The notes beneath the pieces were generated by a model that worked only from the letters and a program-made list of their open reading frames with translations, ran no database searches and had not been told where the DNA came from. A stretch of 64,000 bases of DNA from Lentisphaerota bacterium (GTDB taxonomy: Bacteria; Verrucomicrobiota; Lentisphaeria; Victivallales; Victivallaceae), in the NCBI GenBank assembly GCA_015061615.1, contig SUWE01000004.1, positions 1-64,000 of the forward strand. The letters run 5' to 3'. Numbering within the stretch: the stretch's first letter is position 1; each line of letters opens with the position of its first letter. The position numbers and the translations under genes were made by a program. Below are positions 41,437 through 50,478 of the stretch, one piece after another.

Positions 41437-43407
41437 TCAAACCTCCCGGCGCATGAAGTTATCTACGAAATTCACCACTTCGCACTTATCTCCCAGCGCC
41501 GCATACATATCCGGCAGATCGGTGTATTTCAATATTCCCCGCATCATCAGCGCCGCCGGGAAGAGAGTAACTCTTTCCCGTGCCATTTTATCGAAGGATT
41601 CCGGAGCATCAAAGAGCTTGACCGATCGGATGTCATCGCAGAGTATCGCCGCAAATATCGCCGCCACTGCCCCCTGACCTCTGCCGATAAGGCGTATCGC
41701 GGAAGCGTTGCGGCTTTTGGCAATGGCAACGGCGCTGAGAATATCCCGTACCCGCGCCGCAAGGGTGGAGGAACCGAAAAGTATCTCACAGGAGTTGTAG
41801 TGATAATCTTCACCGTAAAGGTAAAAAAAGTCATCCATCAGATCGACATCGCAGTTGTTGCTTCTTGCCGCGCCGATACCGCGCACATCGACACCGCAGA
41901 GAATACGCTCCGAAGAGAAAAGGGGCAGTTCATCCGCCGAAGAAAGGTGGGGGATATAAAGGTCGATCTCCTGATTTTCCGGGAAATAATGGCGGCAGTC
42001 TGTCGGTTCCGGCATCTTCAGCCAGAGCGGCACGATCAATCCTTTTTCACACTCCATGCCGAAGCGGGAGTAAATGAACATGGGCAAAGAACCCTGTTCC
42101 TGATAATACGCCATGCGCAACGCCCGCAAATAAGGTTCCGGCATGGAAAGAGGCAGATCATATTTTTCCGCAAGCAGTTTTTTCAACTCCTCCCGGCTGA
42201 GTTTTTTTCTTCCGGCGGCCAAGGTGTCGATTTTTTCCACAATGAAATCGTGGAGCAGTTTTTTTCCTGCAAGTTCAGCAACTTTGCCGTTGGCAGTACA
42301 GGAAAAATCTTTTACCGTAATATCCGATATATCCGCTTCGCTTTCCGCAGTTGCCTTTGGAGCGGATAATCCGGCATGGGTGTTGAAGAAATCATACATC
42401 GCACAGCGGTTTTCAACGGAGTAACCGTGATTGGTTGGGCCGATGAAAAGCTGAAGATTCTCTTCCACACCCAGAAGTTTGTAGACTTTGCGGCATTCAG
42501 CAAAGGTCTCTTTCAAACCTCTGGGGTCGAAGAAATCATTTCTCTGACCGAGCAGAATGACCGGGCGCGGCGCATAGGCAAGCACAAGGTCGCCCATTTC
42601 ACACCCGGCGGCAAGGATACCGGGGATCATCTGTTCGACATCGGCGGGCAGTTCATTTTCAATATTGCGCTGCCAGCTGGTGACGTAACAGCTTGGCGCA
42701 GCCATCGTAAAACGGGGATCAAGCGCCTGAACGAAGGTGGTCATCGTGCCGCCGCCGGAATTGCCGGTGATACCGACTCTTGAGGTATCGACTTCAGGAC
42801 GGGAAAGCAGATAATCCAGCGCACTCAAGGCATCATGCGCCCGCCATGAGCCGAAAAATTCATCCGCCAGCCAGAGCTGTTTACCCAGCATATTGTGTTC
42901 AATGACACAACTGCCGCTGACGCGCCATGCGCCTTTTACTCCGTCGAACTGGTAACGCTCACCCTGACCGGCAGGGTCGACCACCAGCACGGCAAATCCG
43001 CGCATTGCCAGAGTTGCGGCACCGGCAGCGTAAGCACCGGCGGCTTTGCCCTCCTGAGCGTGTCCGCAAAGGAAAAGCACCGCCGGGAGCTGAGCAGAAA
43101 ACTCTTCCGGCAAATAAAAATTGACCGTTACCGGGTAATCTTTTCTGCTCTCGATAATAAGTTTTTCAATGGAAAATCCTTTGTGCTTCACCACTCCGCA
43201 AAGGGTGGAAACCGGAACTGTTTTACGCTCAGGCAAAGCGAAGGCAGCGGCGATTTTTTCCCGCACACAGTTCACATATTTTTCCGCATCTTCGCGGGTT
43301 TTCAAATCGGCGATGCGGGCGGAACGCTCCAGATTGACTTTACGGACTTTATTCACATAATATTCATTGAGCAGAGAACCGTATACTCCGTTGTAACTCG
43401 CTTTCAT
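41437..43407 (-). CDS. Large alpha/beta-hydrolase, acetyl-xylan-esterase-like, tandem domains
   Basis: 656 residues, no signal peptide. The N-terminal half is an intact hydrolase: LFLCGHAQEGK (oxyanion loop, about 110), TGNSGGGTM (nucleophile Ser, about 215), DFFDPRG (acid, about 290) and TNHGYS (His, about 325). The C-terminal half (about 400-650) resembles a second hydrolase fold, but its elbow reads GRGQGAV, with no Ser, so it is probably inactive. The substrate is unknown; carbohydrate or peptide esters are possible. GAGGT precedes the start. It lies ten bases after the CdsA/polyprenol-kinase-like gene. Confidence 0.75.
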   Translation of the reverse strand: MKASYNGVYGSLLNEYYVNKVRKVNLERSARIADLKTREDAEKYVNCVREKIAAAFALPERKTVPVSTLCGVVKHKGFSIEKLIIESRKDYPVTVNFYLPEEFSAQLPAVLFLCGHAQEGKAAGAYAAGAATLAMRGFAVLVVDPAGQGERYQFDGVKGAWRVSGSCVIEHNMLGKQLWLADEFFGSWRAHDALSALDYLLSRPEVDTSRVGITGNSGGGTMTTFVQALDPRFTMAAPSCYVTSWQRNIENELPADVEQMIPGILAAGCEMGDLVLAYAPRPVILLGQRNDFFDPRGLKETFAECRKVYKLLGVEENLQLFIGPTNHGYSVENRCAMYDFFNTHAGLSAPKATAESEADISDITVKDFSCTANGKVAELAGKKLLHDFIVEKIDTLAAGRKKLSREELKKLLAEKYDLPLSMPEPYLRALRMAYYQEQGSLPMFIYSRFGMECEKGLIVPLWLKMPEPTDCRHYFPENQEIDLYIPHLSSADELPLFSSERILCGVDVRGIGAARSNNCDVDLMDDFFYLYGEDYHYNSCEILFGSSTLAARVRDILSAVAIAKSRNASAIRLIGRGQGAVAAIFAAILCDDIRSVKLFDAPESFDKMARERVTLFPAALMMRGILKYTDLPDMYAALGDKCEVVNFVDNFMRREV

Positions 43408-43417
43408 AGTAAAGACC

Positions 43418-44161
43418 TCATTTTATGGAATTGGAAAGGTTGTCAAATATTTTTTCTGCGGTCGAAGATACCTCATCGACGGCTTTTTCCATTTTGCTTT
43501 CAGGTGTCTGCATACAAGGCAGAAGCGAAGCTGCGAAAAGCACCGCTCCGATGCAGAGGGGAATGGAGAAGTTGTCATCAAGTTTGAGCTGTTTTTCAAA
43601 AAGCTCAACCAAAGCGGCAAGAAGTACCGCCGGAATACCGGCAAGATAGTAACCGCCCGGCGCTCCGGCAATCGCCAGAACCGCCGCCAGAGCGCCATAA
43701 CCGACGATGACAAAGGCGATCACCCCTTCCCACGATTTATTGTTGGGAGCTTTGTGTCTGCCGAATTTTCTGCCGACCAGTGCCGCCGCCGCATCAGCGG
43801 TGAGCATCACCGCCAGAGACGGAGCGGCGATCATCGGGACAAAGAGCAGATTCACCAGAAGTGCCGCCGCCAAAACGAAAGCGCCGCCGGAAACTATCCA
43901 CATTCCCGGATGGACCTCTTTGCGGAGCATTTTACCGAAAAGGATTCCGTAAAGTCTGCCCAGATAACGCCCGTTGTTCGCATAATCGTGTTCAGAAAAG
44001 AGTGTCAGCAGTAAAAGCGCGGCAAAAACTCCGCAGGATATCCAGCGGCCGTACTCCGGAAAGAAATAAGGGAAAAGCAGTGTTGCCGCCACCATCCACA
44101 GTGACGAAAGGTGGACACATTTGCGTTTGACTTCTTCAAGATAGCTTATTTCGATGCTCAT
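43418..44161 (-). CDS. CDP-diglyceride synthase / polyprenol kinase-like membrane protein
   Basis: 247 residues with about six to seven hydrophobic segments. TADAAAALVGRKFGRHKAPN and KSWEG (about 120-145) match the signature shared by phosphatidate cytidylyltransferases and the dolichol/phytol kinase group. The length and the N-terminal RKCVHLSS fit the kinase-like group (Sec59/VTE5) better than CdsA. Such enzymes phosphorylate a lipid alcohol or make CDP-diacylglycerol in the inner membrane. AAAAGGAAAATAAATC is the ribosome site. Confidence 0.75.
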   Translation of the reverse strand: MSIEISYLEEVKRKCVHLSSLWMVAATLLFPYFFPEYGRWISCGVFAALLLLTLFSEHDYANNGRYLGRLYGILFGKMLRKEVHPGMWIVSGGAFVLAAALLVNLLFVPMIAAPSLAVMLTADAAAALVGRKFGRHKAPNNKSWEGVIAFVIVGYGALAAVLAIAGAPGGYYLAGIPAVLLAALVELFEKQLKLDDNFSIPLCIGAVLFAASLLPCMQTPESKMEKAVDEVSSTAEKIFDNLSNSIK

Positions 44162-44217
44162 GATTTATTTTCCTTTTTATTAATTATCTTCATATTTGCA
44201 GATGGATAAAGCCGGTA

Positions 44218-45327
44218 TCACCGCTCATATTTATCCATCTCTGCTTTGAAATTTCTGTAAGTTTCTGCTATTTCTGTCTTCAGCCGGTTGAAAGCGGCGA
44301 TCTTCATGCGGAGCTTTTTCTTCGGACCGCGTTTTTTCCCTTTGCGTTTGATGACCGGTGTACGCGACGGCCATTTATCAGCTTTTATCAGGCGCACACG
44401 TTCCACGATGCGAAACGTTCTGAGCATTTTCCAATCCATCAACCCCTCATGCAAAGCCTGTCTTGCCGCGGGATTGCGTTTGAACTTGATGCGGTATCCG
44501 CCGGGAACAACATCCGCCTCACTCTCATCGGGAATATTCGGGGATATGCCGCGCATGTGTTCCAGAAGATTCAGCGGACGGGTTTTCGGCAGACGTGAGG
44601 GACGGTAAAAACGCTGAACATCGACAACGACTCCGTAGATAAGATTTTCCTCCTTCTGCACCAGCATCGGATTGGTCGTACCGCCTTCGTAAAGGGTATG
44701 AAAAAGCATACTCGCAGTAAAAACGAAACGGCGCACGGTGATATGATTTGTTCCGGGTATACGGCAAACCACCATATCCCCCTCTCCGGGACGCAGATTG
44801 GATACCGCCGCGATGCGGTCACCCTTGCAGATACCGTCATTGACCATGCAGTTATCGGGCATTATCATGCCGAAATAGAAGAAATATTCACCGTAGAGAA
44901 AATCGGCGGAAACGAAAAATTTTTCCCGGTTTCTGACTTTGCGCCACTCATTGTTTCGCGCAAAAATCTCCTCCTGAGTCAGCACCGGAACTGTTACAAC
45001 GCGGCGGTCTTTATTGACTTTACGCTCAAGCAAATGCTGGAACTTCTGATTTTCAGCGATCTCTTTGAGCGTCATACGCTGCCACGGCGGAGCGGAAAAA
45101 TCCATCTTTTTCCGGATGCCGAGACCGCGGAGAAATGCCTCGCGGGAACGGACTTTTTTCCGGTGGAGTATACGCACTTTCCGGTGGTAGAGAAAATAGC
45201 CGAGAGTTATCAGACTCTTTTTTCTTCCCCGTTTTTTGCGTATTTTGATTTTCGGGTCACGCTCAAGCCGCCGGAGATACTCCGGAACCATGCTTGCCTG
45301 TTGTGTGATAAAAGGTTCTCTGTTCAA
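44218..45327 (-). CDS. LexA/S24-like protein with replaced catalytic dyad, basic tails
   Basis: 369 residues. The middle (about 130-245) follows the LexA C-terminal pattern: MIMPDNCMVNDGICKGDRIA where LexA has GDSM then GI..GD, GEGDMVVCRI, ITVRRFV where LexA has TVKR, and IYGVVVDVQRF. The catalytic Ser thus reads Cys and the Lys reads Arg. The N-terminus (KIRKKRGRKKS) and C-terminus (KRKGKKRGPKKKLRMK) are very basic, suggesting nucleic-acid contact. I see no clear HTH. The start is TTG, overlapping the upstream stop as TTGA, with GGAG ten bases before; ATG 45291 is an alternative. Function unknown. Confidence 0.6.
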   Translation of the reverse strand: MNREPFITQQASMVPEYLRRLERDPKIKIRKKRGRKKSLITLGYFLYHRKVRILHRKKVRSREAFLRGLGIRKKMDFSAPPWQRMTLKEIAENQKFQHLLERKVNKDRRVVTVPVLTQEEIFARNNEWRKVRNREKFFVSADFLYGEYFFYFGMIMPDNCMVNDGICKGDRIAAVSNLRPGEGDMVVCRIPGTNHITVRRFVFTASMLFHTLYEGGTTNPMLVQKEENLIYGVVVDVQRFYRPSRLPKTRPLNLLEHMRGISPNIPDESEADVVPGGYRIKFKRNPAARQALHEGLMDWKMLRTFRIVERVRLIKADKWPSRTPVIKRKGKKRGPKKKLRMKIAAFNRLKTEIAETYRNFKAEMDKYER

Positions 45328-45806
45328 AATAACTTGACTCCGAATCCGTTGATTGCCGGTGCTTTATCCTTTTCGCAATGCACCCTCACAAAATAGACGA
45401 CTTCAAACTTCTCCTTCGCGGCATCTTTGCCTTTTTCAAAGCTCAGAGCCCACAGATAGCTGTGGAGCTTTCCGGTGACCAGTCTGCCGAGATAAGCGGC
45501 GGAAGAAAAGCCGCCGAAAGTATTGATAAGCTCGCTGCGCATTGCATCAAACTTTTTCTGATCGATATTGGCGCGTCTGTCAGCGGGGATAAACGTTTCC
45601 CAATACCCGTAATTTCCGGTTTCAAGCGCTTTGATGAAACCGCCGGCAAAATTTGCCGCGATACTCTTTGCCGCCGCCTCGTTTTCCGCAGAGATCTCCT
45701 GAAAATCCGGTGTCGCCTTCCCCTCTTTGTTTCCGGTCGTGGAGCATGACGGGATAAAGATCAGCAGCACCGCCGCCAACGCGGCAAAATCACGTTTGTT
45801 CATCAT
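45324..45806 (-). CDS. Small uncharacterised lipoprotein
   Basis: About 160 residues from ATG 45806 (GAGGTG seven bases upstream). The signal peptide MMNKRDFAALAAVLLIFIPS is followed by Cys, a lipobox-like site, so it is likely lipid-anchored. The mature domain (about 45-160) has a helix, FAGGFIKALETGNYGYW, and beta strands, resembling NTF2-like or DUF4019/DUF3887-type small folds, though I cannot name it. Its start overlaps the fpg stop in ATGATGA and its stop overlaps the next start, so expression is coupled on both sides. Confidence 0.7.
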   Translation of the reverse strand: MMNKRDFAALAAVLLIFIPSCSTTGNKEGKATPDFQEISAENEAAAKSIAANFAGGFIKALETGNYGYWETFIPADRRANIDQKKFDAMRSELINTFGGFSSAAYLGRLVTGKLHSYLWALSFEKGKDAAKEKFEVVYFVRVHCEKDKAPAINGFGVKLF

Positions 45807-46624
45807 TTTTGACACCTCGGACAATAAAAACTCGACCTGCCGCCCTGGCGGACAGTTTCCACAACAGCAGAGCAGACCGGACAAAGTTCACCTGCTTTAC
45901 CGTAAATTTTAAGATTCTGAGCAAATTTGCCTTCACTGCCGTCGACATGGCGGAAGTCGGAAATGGTCGTTCCGCCGGATTCGATCGCTTCAAGCAATAT
46001 TTTTTTAGCATTTTTCACAATGGACTCCGCCTCTTTTAACGTAAGCTCCCTGCCGGATCTGCGCGGATCGACCCCGGCGGCAAAAAGCGTTTCAGCGGCG
46101 TAGATATTGCCGATACCGGTTACGATGGAGTTATCCATAAGCAGAAGTTTCACCGGAGCGGAACGTTTTGAACAGCACTCAAAAAACTTTTTTCCGGTGA
46201 ACTCAAGTGACAGCGGCTCCATTCCCAGTCCGGCAAGCGGAGCAGGTATGCCGTTTTCATCCGGGGTGTGGACTTCAAGCAGACTGAAACGTCTGGTACA
46301 CTCAAAGCGGAAAATGTTCCCGTCATCAAGGTGGATAAAGACATGTTCATGCTTGCGTCTGGGAACTCCGGAACTTTCTATACGGACAACACCGGACATG
46401 CCGAAGTGCATAAGCAGTATACGCTTATCTGAAAGATCAGCCATCAGATAGCGGCCGCGCCGTCTGACTCCGGCAAAGCGCAATCCTTCAAGTCCGGCAT
46501 CAAGCAGAGGCGTAAGGGGAGTACGCATGGCGGGGGAAAAAACTTCCACCTGCGTTATCACTCTTTCTTTCAAAGCCCGGTCAAGGGCTCTGCCGATAGT
46601 TTCTGCTTCGGGTAATTCCGGCAT
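45803..46624 (-). CDS. mutM: Formamidopyrimidine-DNA glycosylase (Fpg/MutM)
   Basis: 273 residues, the standard length. After the initiator Met, PELPEAETIG supplies the catalytic Pro1 and Glu2. VRRRGRYLM (about 55) holds the family basic patch. The C-terminus has a zinc finger, CPVC...CPRC. The enzyme removes 8-oxoguanine and ring-opened purines and nicks the DNA. It is the first gene of the long minus-strand operon and has a promoter 41-69 bases upstream, divergent from that of lpxK. Confidence 0.95.
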   Translation of the reverse strand: MPELPEAETIGRALDRALKERVITQVEVFSPAMRTPLTPLLDAGLEGLRFAGVRRRGRYLMADLSDKRILLMHFGMSGVVRIESSGVPRRKHEHVFIHLDDGNIFRFECTRRFSLLEVHTPDENGIPAPLAGLGMEPLSLEFTGKKFFECCSKRSAPVKLLLMDNSIVTGIGNIYAAETLFAAGVDPRRSGRELTLKEAESIVKNAKKILLEAIESGGTTISDFRHVDGSEGKFAQNLKIYGKAGELCPVCSAVVETVRQGGRSSFYCPRCQK

Positions 46625-46664
46625 ATTTCATACTTTCCATGCAAAAAAACATACTTCTGCAAAT

Positions 46665-46693
46665 AATGTAACACCGTTTGTGTAAAAAATCAA
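46665..46693 (-). promoter_or_regulatory. Promoter of the fpg operon
   Basis: Minus-strand TTGATT (46693-46688), 17 bases, TACATT (46670-46665). Only nine bases separate its -35 box from that of the divergent lpxK promoter. Confidence 0.65.
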
Positions 46694-46702
46694 CCAAAAA
46701 CC

Positions 46703-46731
46703 TTGCATGAAACATAAAACAGCACTATATT
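46703..46731 (+). promoter_or_regulatory. Promoter of the lpxK unit
   Basis: TTGCAT (46703-46708), 17 bases, TATATT (46726-46731), 23 bases before the start codon. Confidence 0.8.
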
Positions 46732-46754
46732 ATATGTAATAACGGGAGTTGACA

Positions 46755-47927
46755 ATGCACAAATTCAAATTTGATACCGAACATCTGGAACAGTATTTTC
46801 TGGAAGTTATGTCCGGCAGACGGCGGCGCTGGTTCGATCTGGCGTTGGTGAATCTGCTTTTTGTATCATCCCGTTTTTACCGCATGGCGGTACAGTTCCG
46901 TGTCTGGATGTACGATAAAAGAGTCATCCGCAATCACGCTCTGGGCTGTCTGGTGGTCAGCATCGGCAACCTCACCTGCGGCGGAACCGGTAAAACTCCG
47001 GTGGTGGAGGTCTTTGCCCGCACTCTGTCAGAAAACGGCAGAAAAGTCGCCATTTTGAGCCGGGGTTACCGGAGCAAAAAACGTACATTCCGCGAAAAAC
47101 TTGCCCACTTCTTCCGGAAGGGAAAGATAGAATCACCGCCCAAAGTCGTTTCCGACGGCAAAGATCTGCTGCTGAACTCCGAATATGCCGGTGATGAGCC
47201 GTACATGCTTGCTTCAAATCTGCCGGAAGTGGCGGTGGTCGTGGATAAAGACCGTGTTAAATCCGGGATTTACGCCATCGACAATTTTCAAAGCGACGTG
47301 ATAATCCTCGATGACGGATTCCAGTATCTCATGCTCAAACCGCATATCAACATTGTGCTTGTGGACTCCACCGACCCCTTCGGCAACGGTCACGTTCTGC
47401 CGCGCGGAGTTCTGCGTGAACCGATAAAAAATATCCGGCGGGCAGATTACATTTTTCTGACCAAATCCGACGGAAGCCACAAACTTGAACACCTCAAACG
47501 TTTCATCCGCCGCCACACCCGCCGCGCGGAGATCATCGAATGCTGTCACAAACCGCAGAATCTGGTGACGCTTGAAAGCAAGGTAGTTCATCCGCTTTCA
47601 AAACTCAAAGGTGCCAAAGTGGCGGCACTTTCCGCCATTGCCCGTCCGGAAAGTTTTGAGAAATTCCTTGAAGACTTCGGTGCGGAACTCGTTCTCAAAG
47701 ATCACTTTGCCGACCATCACCGCTACACGCAGCAGGAGATAATCGACTTTGTCAATCAGGCAAAAGCCGCCGGTGCGGAAATGATAATGACCACGGAAAA
47801 AGATGCCGTGCGCATACCCAGACTTGACCGCTGCGATGTGCCGATACTCTATTTGAGGATACAGATCGATATTTTGAGCGGTCAGGAAAGTTTCAATCAG
47901 TGTATTTCAAGAATTTGTTTTATGTAA
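46755..47927 (+). CDS. lpxK: Tetraacyldisaccharide 4'-kinase LpxK
   Basis: About 390 residues from ATG 46755 (GGGAG six bases upstream; a TTG six bases earlier is possible). An N-terminal amphipathic/hydrophobic helix precedes the P-loop [14 protein letters not shown] (about 77-90). ILSRGYRSK, the DDGFQ motif (about 196), [10 protein letters not shown] (about 215) and TTEKDAVR (about 355) are LpxK hallmarks. It phosphorylates the lipid A disaccharide at the 4' position at the inner membrane, so this organism makes LPS. The insert with basic residues at 110-140 is slightly long. Confidence 0.95.
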   Translation: MHKFKFDTEHLEQYFLEVMSGRRRRWFDLALVNLLFVSSRFYRMAVQFRVWMYDKRVIRNHALGCLVVSIGNLTCGGTGKTPVVEVFARTLSENGRKVAILSRGYRSKKRTFREKLAHFFRKGKIESPPKVVSDGKDLLLNSEYAGDEPYMLASNLPEVAVVVDKDRVKSGIYAIDNFQSDVIILDDGFQYLMLKPHINIVLVDSTDPFGNGHVLPRGVLREPIKNIRRADYIFLTKSDGSHKLEHLKRFIRRHTRRAEIIECCHKPQNLVTLESKVVHPLSKLKGAKVAALSAIARPESFEKFLEDFGAELVLKDHFADHHRYTQQEIIDFVNQAKAAGAEMIMTTEKDAVRIPRLDRCDVPILYLRIQIDILSGQESFNQCISRICFM

Positions 47928-47938
47928 GGATGTTTATT

Positions 47939-49096
47939 ATGAAAGAGTTGATCAGAAAATTCACCGATTTTTACGGGATTCCCCCCGTTATCGCCGCCGC
48001 CGCTCCCGGAAGACTGGAAGTTCTGGGCAATCACACCGACTACAATGAAGGTTTCGTCCTTTCCTGCGCGGTCGGACAGACGACCAAGTTCGTGCTGGCT
48101 CCGGCGGAAGGAACTCTCTGCAAAGTCAAAGACTTCCGCGACGGAACCGAAATGAGTTTCGATCTGGACTCCCTCGACCGCAAACCGCCGCGCAACGGCA
48201 GCAAATACATTATCGGTATGCTCAGCGAACTGCGCAAACGCGGATTTGAACCGTTTGCCTTCACCGCCGGCTTGCAGAGTGATGTGCCGCTTTCTGCGGG
48301 CATGAGCAGCTCCGCCGCGCTCGAAGTATCCTGCGCACTGGCATTCACCGGTTTGAAAAATTTTGCGATCAGCCGCGCCGAACTTGCCCGTGCCGGTCAG
48401 GGCGTTGAAAACAATTTCCTCGGTCTGAAAACCGGTCTGCTCGACCAGTTCAGCTCACTTTTCGGTGAAAAAGACTCCATCATCATGAGCGACTTCCGCA
48501 AGGTGGAAGTCATCGACACTTTGAAACTCCCCGCCGGTTACGCCTTTGTGGTCATCAACTCGATGAAAAAGCACACCCTTGTCGACTCTGACTACAATGT
48601 GCGCCGCGAAGATTGCGAAAATGCGGCAAAGATCCTTTCCGGAATTTACGAAAACAGCCGCACCCTGCGCGATATCACTCCGGAACAGCTGGAAAATGCC
48701 AAAGATAAACTTTCTGAACGTGAATATCTCCGCGCCAAACATGTCGTTTGTGAATGTGACCGTGTCAAAAAAGCCGCTTCACTGCTCAAAAACGGCGACG
48801 TTTCCGGATTCGGTCAGCTGCTCTTTGACTCCCATGAATCCAGCCGGAAGAATTTTGAAAACAGCACTTCCGAACTCGATATCCTCGTCGATATCGCCCG
48901 CAAAGACGGCGAGTGTCTCGGCGCCCGTCTTTCCGGCGGCGGTTTCGGCGGCATCACCATTCATCTGGTCAAAGCCGATGCCGCAGAAGCATACGCTGAA
49001 CGCGTCAAGTCTGAGTATTTCAAACAAACTGCCGTCGAAGCGGAAGTTTTTATCTGCTCCCTCGGTGCCGGAGCAGAAGCACAACTGCTGAAATAA
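47939..49096 (+). CDS. galK: Galactokinase-like GHMP kinase
   Basis: About 385 residues from ATG 47939, with AAGGA eight bases upstream, overlapping the lpxK stop region. GRLEVLGNHTDYNEG (about 22-36) is the galactokinase signature with Asn where most enzymes have Glu. PLSAGMSSSAALEVS (about 117) is the ATP-binding GHMP loop, and LSGGGFGG (about 335) is the third motif. It phosphorylates galactose or a related sugar at C1. The Glu-to-Asn change leaves room for another sugar. It lies 11 bases after lpxK, before the nucleotide-sugar genes. Confidence 0.85.
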   Translation: MKELIRKFTDFYGIPPVIAAAAPGRLEVLGNHTDYNEGFVLSCAVGQTTKFVLAPAEGTLCKVKDFRDGTEMSFDLDSLDRKPPRNGSKYIIGMLSELRKRGFEPFAFTAGLQSDVPLSAGMSSSAALEVSCALAFTGLKNFAISRAELARAGQGVENNFLGLKTGLLDQFSSLFGEKDSIIMSDFRKVEVIDTLKLPAGYAFVVINSMKKHTLVDSDYNVRREDCENAAKILSGIYENSRTLRDITPEQLENAKDKLSEREYLRAKHVVCECDRVKKAASLLKNGDVSGFGQLLFDSHESSRKNFENSTSELDILVDIARKDGECLGARLSGGGFGGITIHLVKADAAEAYAERVKSEYFKQTAVEAEVFICSLGAGAEAQLLK

Positions 49097-49119
49097 AGTG
49101 ATTATTCTGCCGGAAAAAC

Positions 49120-49148
49120 TTGTATTTTCACACTTTCGGTGTTATACT
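49120..49148 (+). promoter_or_regulatory. Promoter of the nucleotide-sugar operon
   Basis: TTGTAT (49120-49125), 17 bases, TATACT (49143-49148), 33 bases before the dehydrogenase start. Confidence 0.75.
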
Positions 49149-49181
49149 AATTTCCGACATGGAATGTAATAACGGAGTTTT

Positions 49182-50462
49182 ATGAAAACAATAAATGAAA
49201 ATCTGCGGATAGCCATTATCGGCATGGGATATGTCGGCCTGCCGCTGGCAATAGAGTTCGGCAAAAAATTTGCCGCAACCGGATTCGATATCAAAAGTGA
49301 CAGACTGGAAAAACTCCGCGCCGGTATCGACGTTACCTGCGAAACGACTCCGGAGGAACTTGCCGCCGCCAAAAAACTCTCTTTCACCGGCGACGAAAAC
49401 GACCTTGCCGGATGCGACGTCTTTATCGTCACCGTCCCGACTCCGGTGGATAAGTACAAACGCCCTGACCTGACTCCGCTCTACCGTGCCAGTGAGACCG
49501 TCGGACGCGCAATGAAACCGGGAGCAGTGGTCATTTACGAAAGTACCGTTTATCCCGGATGCACCGAAGAAGAGTGCGTACCTGTTCTGGAAAAATTCAG
49601 CGGCTTGAAGTTCAATAAAGATTTCTTCTGCGGCTACTCTCCGGAGCGGATAAATCCCGGCGACAAAACCCACAGTCTGCTCAATACGGTGAAAATCACC
49701 TCCGGTTCCACTCCTGAAGCGGCGAAGTTTGTCGATGATCTTTACAACTCGATACTCACTGCGGGGACTCATCCGGCAAGTTCCATAAAAGTTGCCGAAG
49801 CGGCGAAGGTCATAGAAAACTCCCAGCGCGACATAAATATCGCCTTTGTCAACGAACTGGCAAAAATATTCCACCTTATCGGCATCGACACCGCCGAAGT
49901 CCTTGAAGCGGCAGGAACCAAGTGGAACTTTCTCAAATTCCGTCCCGGTCTTGTCGGCGGTCACTGCATCGGTGTTGACCCCTATTACCTGACCCACAAG
50001 GCGCAATCTCTGGGATATCACCCCGAAGTTATCCTTGCCGGCAGACGCATCAACGATGAAATGGGCAGATACACCGCAACCGAAATCGTCAAAATGATGA
50101 TAAAAAAAGGATTGACGGTCCTCGATGCCAATATCCTTCAGCTCGGAATAACTTTCAAGGAAAATTGTCCGGACTGCCGCAACTCACGCGCTGTCGATGT
50201 CGTGGAAAATCTGAAGGAGTTCGGCTGCAAAGTCGATATCTTCGACCCCTGGGCAGCTCCGGAAGATATTGAAAAAGAGTACGGTTTATCCGCCTTTTCC
50301 AACGCTGAACAGCTTGCAGGTAAAAAATACGACGTCATCGTACTGGCAGTATCTCACAAAGAGTTTTTCACTTTGGATATCAAAAGTTTGCGCAAACAAC
50401 GCTCGATCGTTTTCGATATAAAATCCGTTCTTCCCGAAGATGAGATCGACGCACGGCTGTGA
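49182..50462 (+). CDS. UDP-N-acetylhexosamine/UDP-sugar 6-dehydrogenase (TviB/WbpO-like)
   Basis: 426 residues. NAD-binding IIGMGYVGLPLA near the N-terminus, FIVTVPTPVDKYKRPDL (about 87) and ESTVYPGCTEE (about 120) are typical of the TviB/WbpO/VipA group. The catalytic Cys is in GGHCIGVDPYYL (about 260), and a C-terminal domain follows. These enzymes oxidise C6 of UDP-GlcNAc or UDP-GalNAc to the uronic acid in two steps. It opens the surface-polysaccharide run and has its own promoter. Confidence 0.88.
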   Translation: MKTINENLRIAIIGMGYVGLPLAIEFGKKFAATGFDIKSDRLEKLRAGIDVTCETTPEELAAAKKLSFTGDENDLAGCDVFIVTVPTPVDKYKRPDLTPLYRASETVGRAMKPGAVVIYESTVYPGCTEEECVPVLEKFSGLKFNKDFFCGYSPERINPGDKTHSLLNTVKITSGSTPEAAKFVDDLYNSILTAGTHPASSIKVAEAAKVIENSQRDINIAFVNELAKIFHLIGIDTAEVLEAAGTKWNFLKFRPGLVGGHCIGVDPYYLTHKAQSLGYHPEVILAGRRINDEMGRYTATEIVKMMIKKGLTVLDANILQLGITFKENCPDCRNSRAVDVVENLKEFGCKVDIFDPWAAPEDIEKEYGLSAFSNAEQLAGKKYDVIVLAVSHKEFFTLDIKSLRKQRSIVFDIKSVLPEDEIDARL

Positions 50463-50478
50463 AAGGAAAAGTGTTCAG

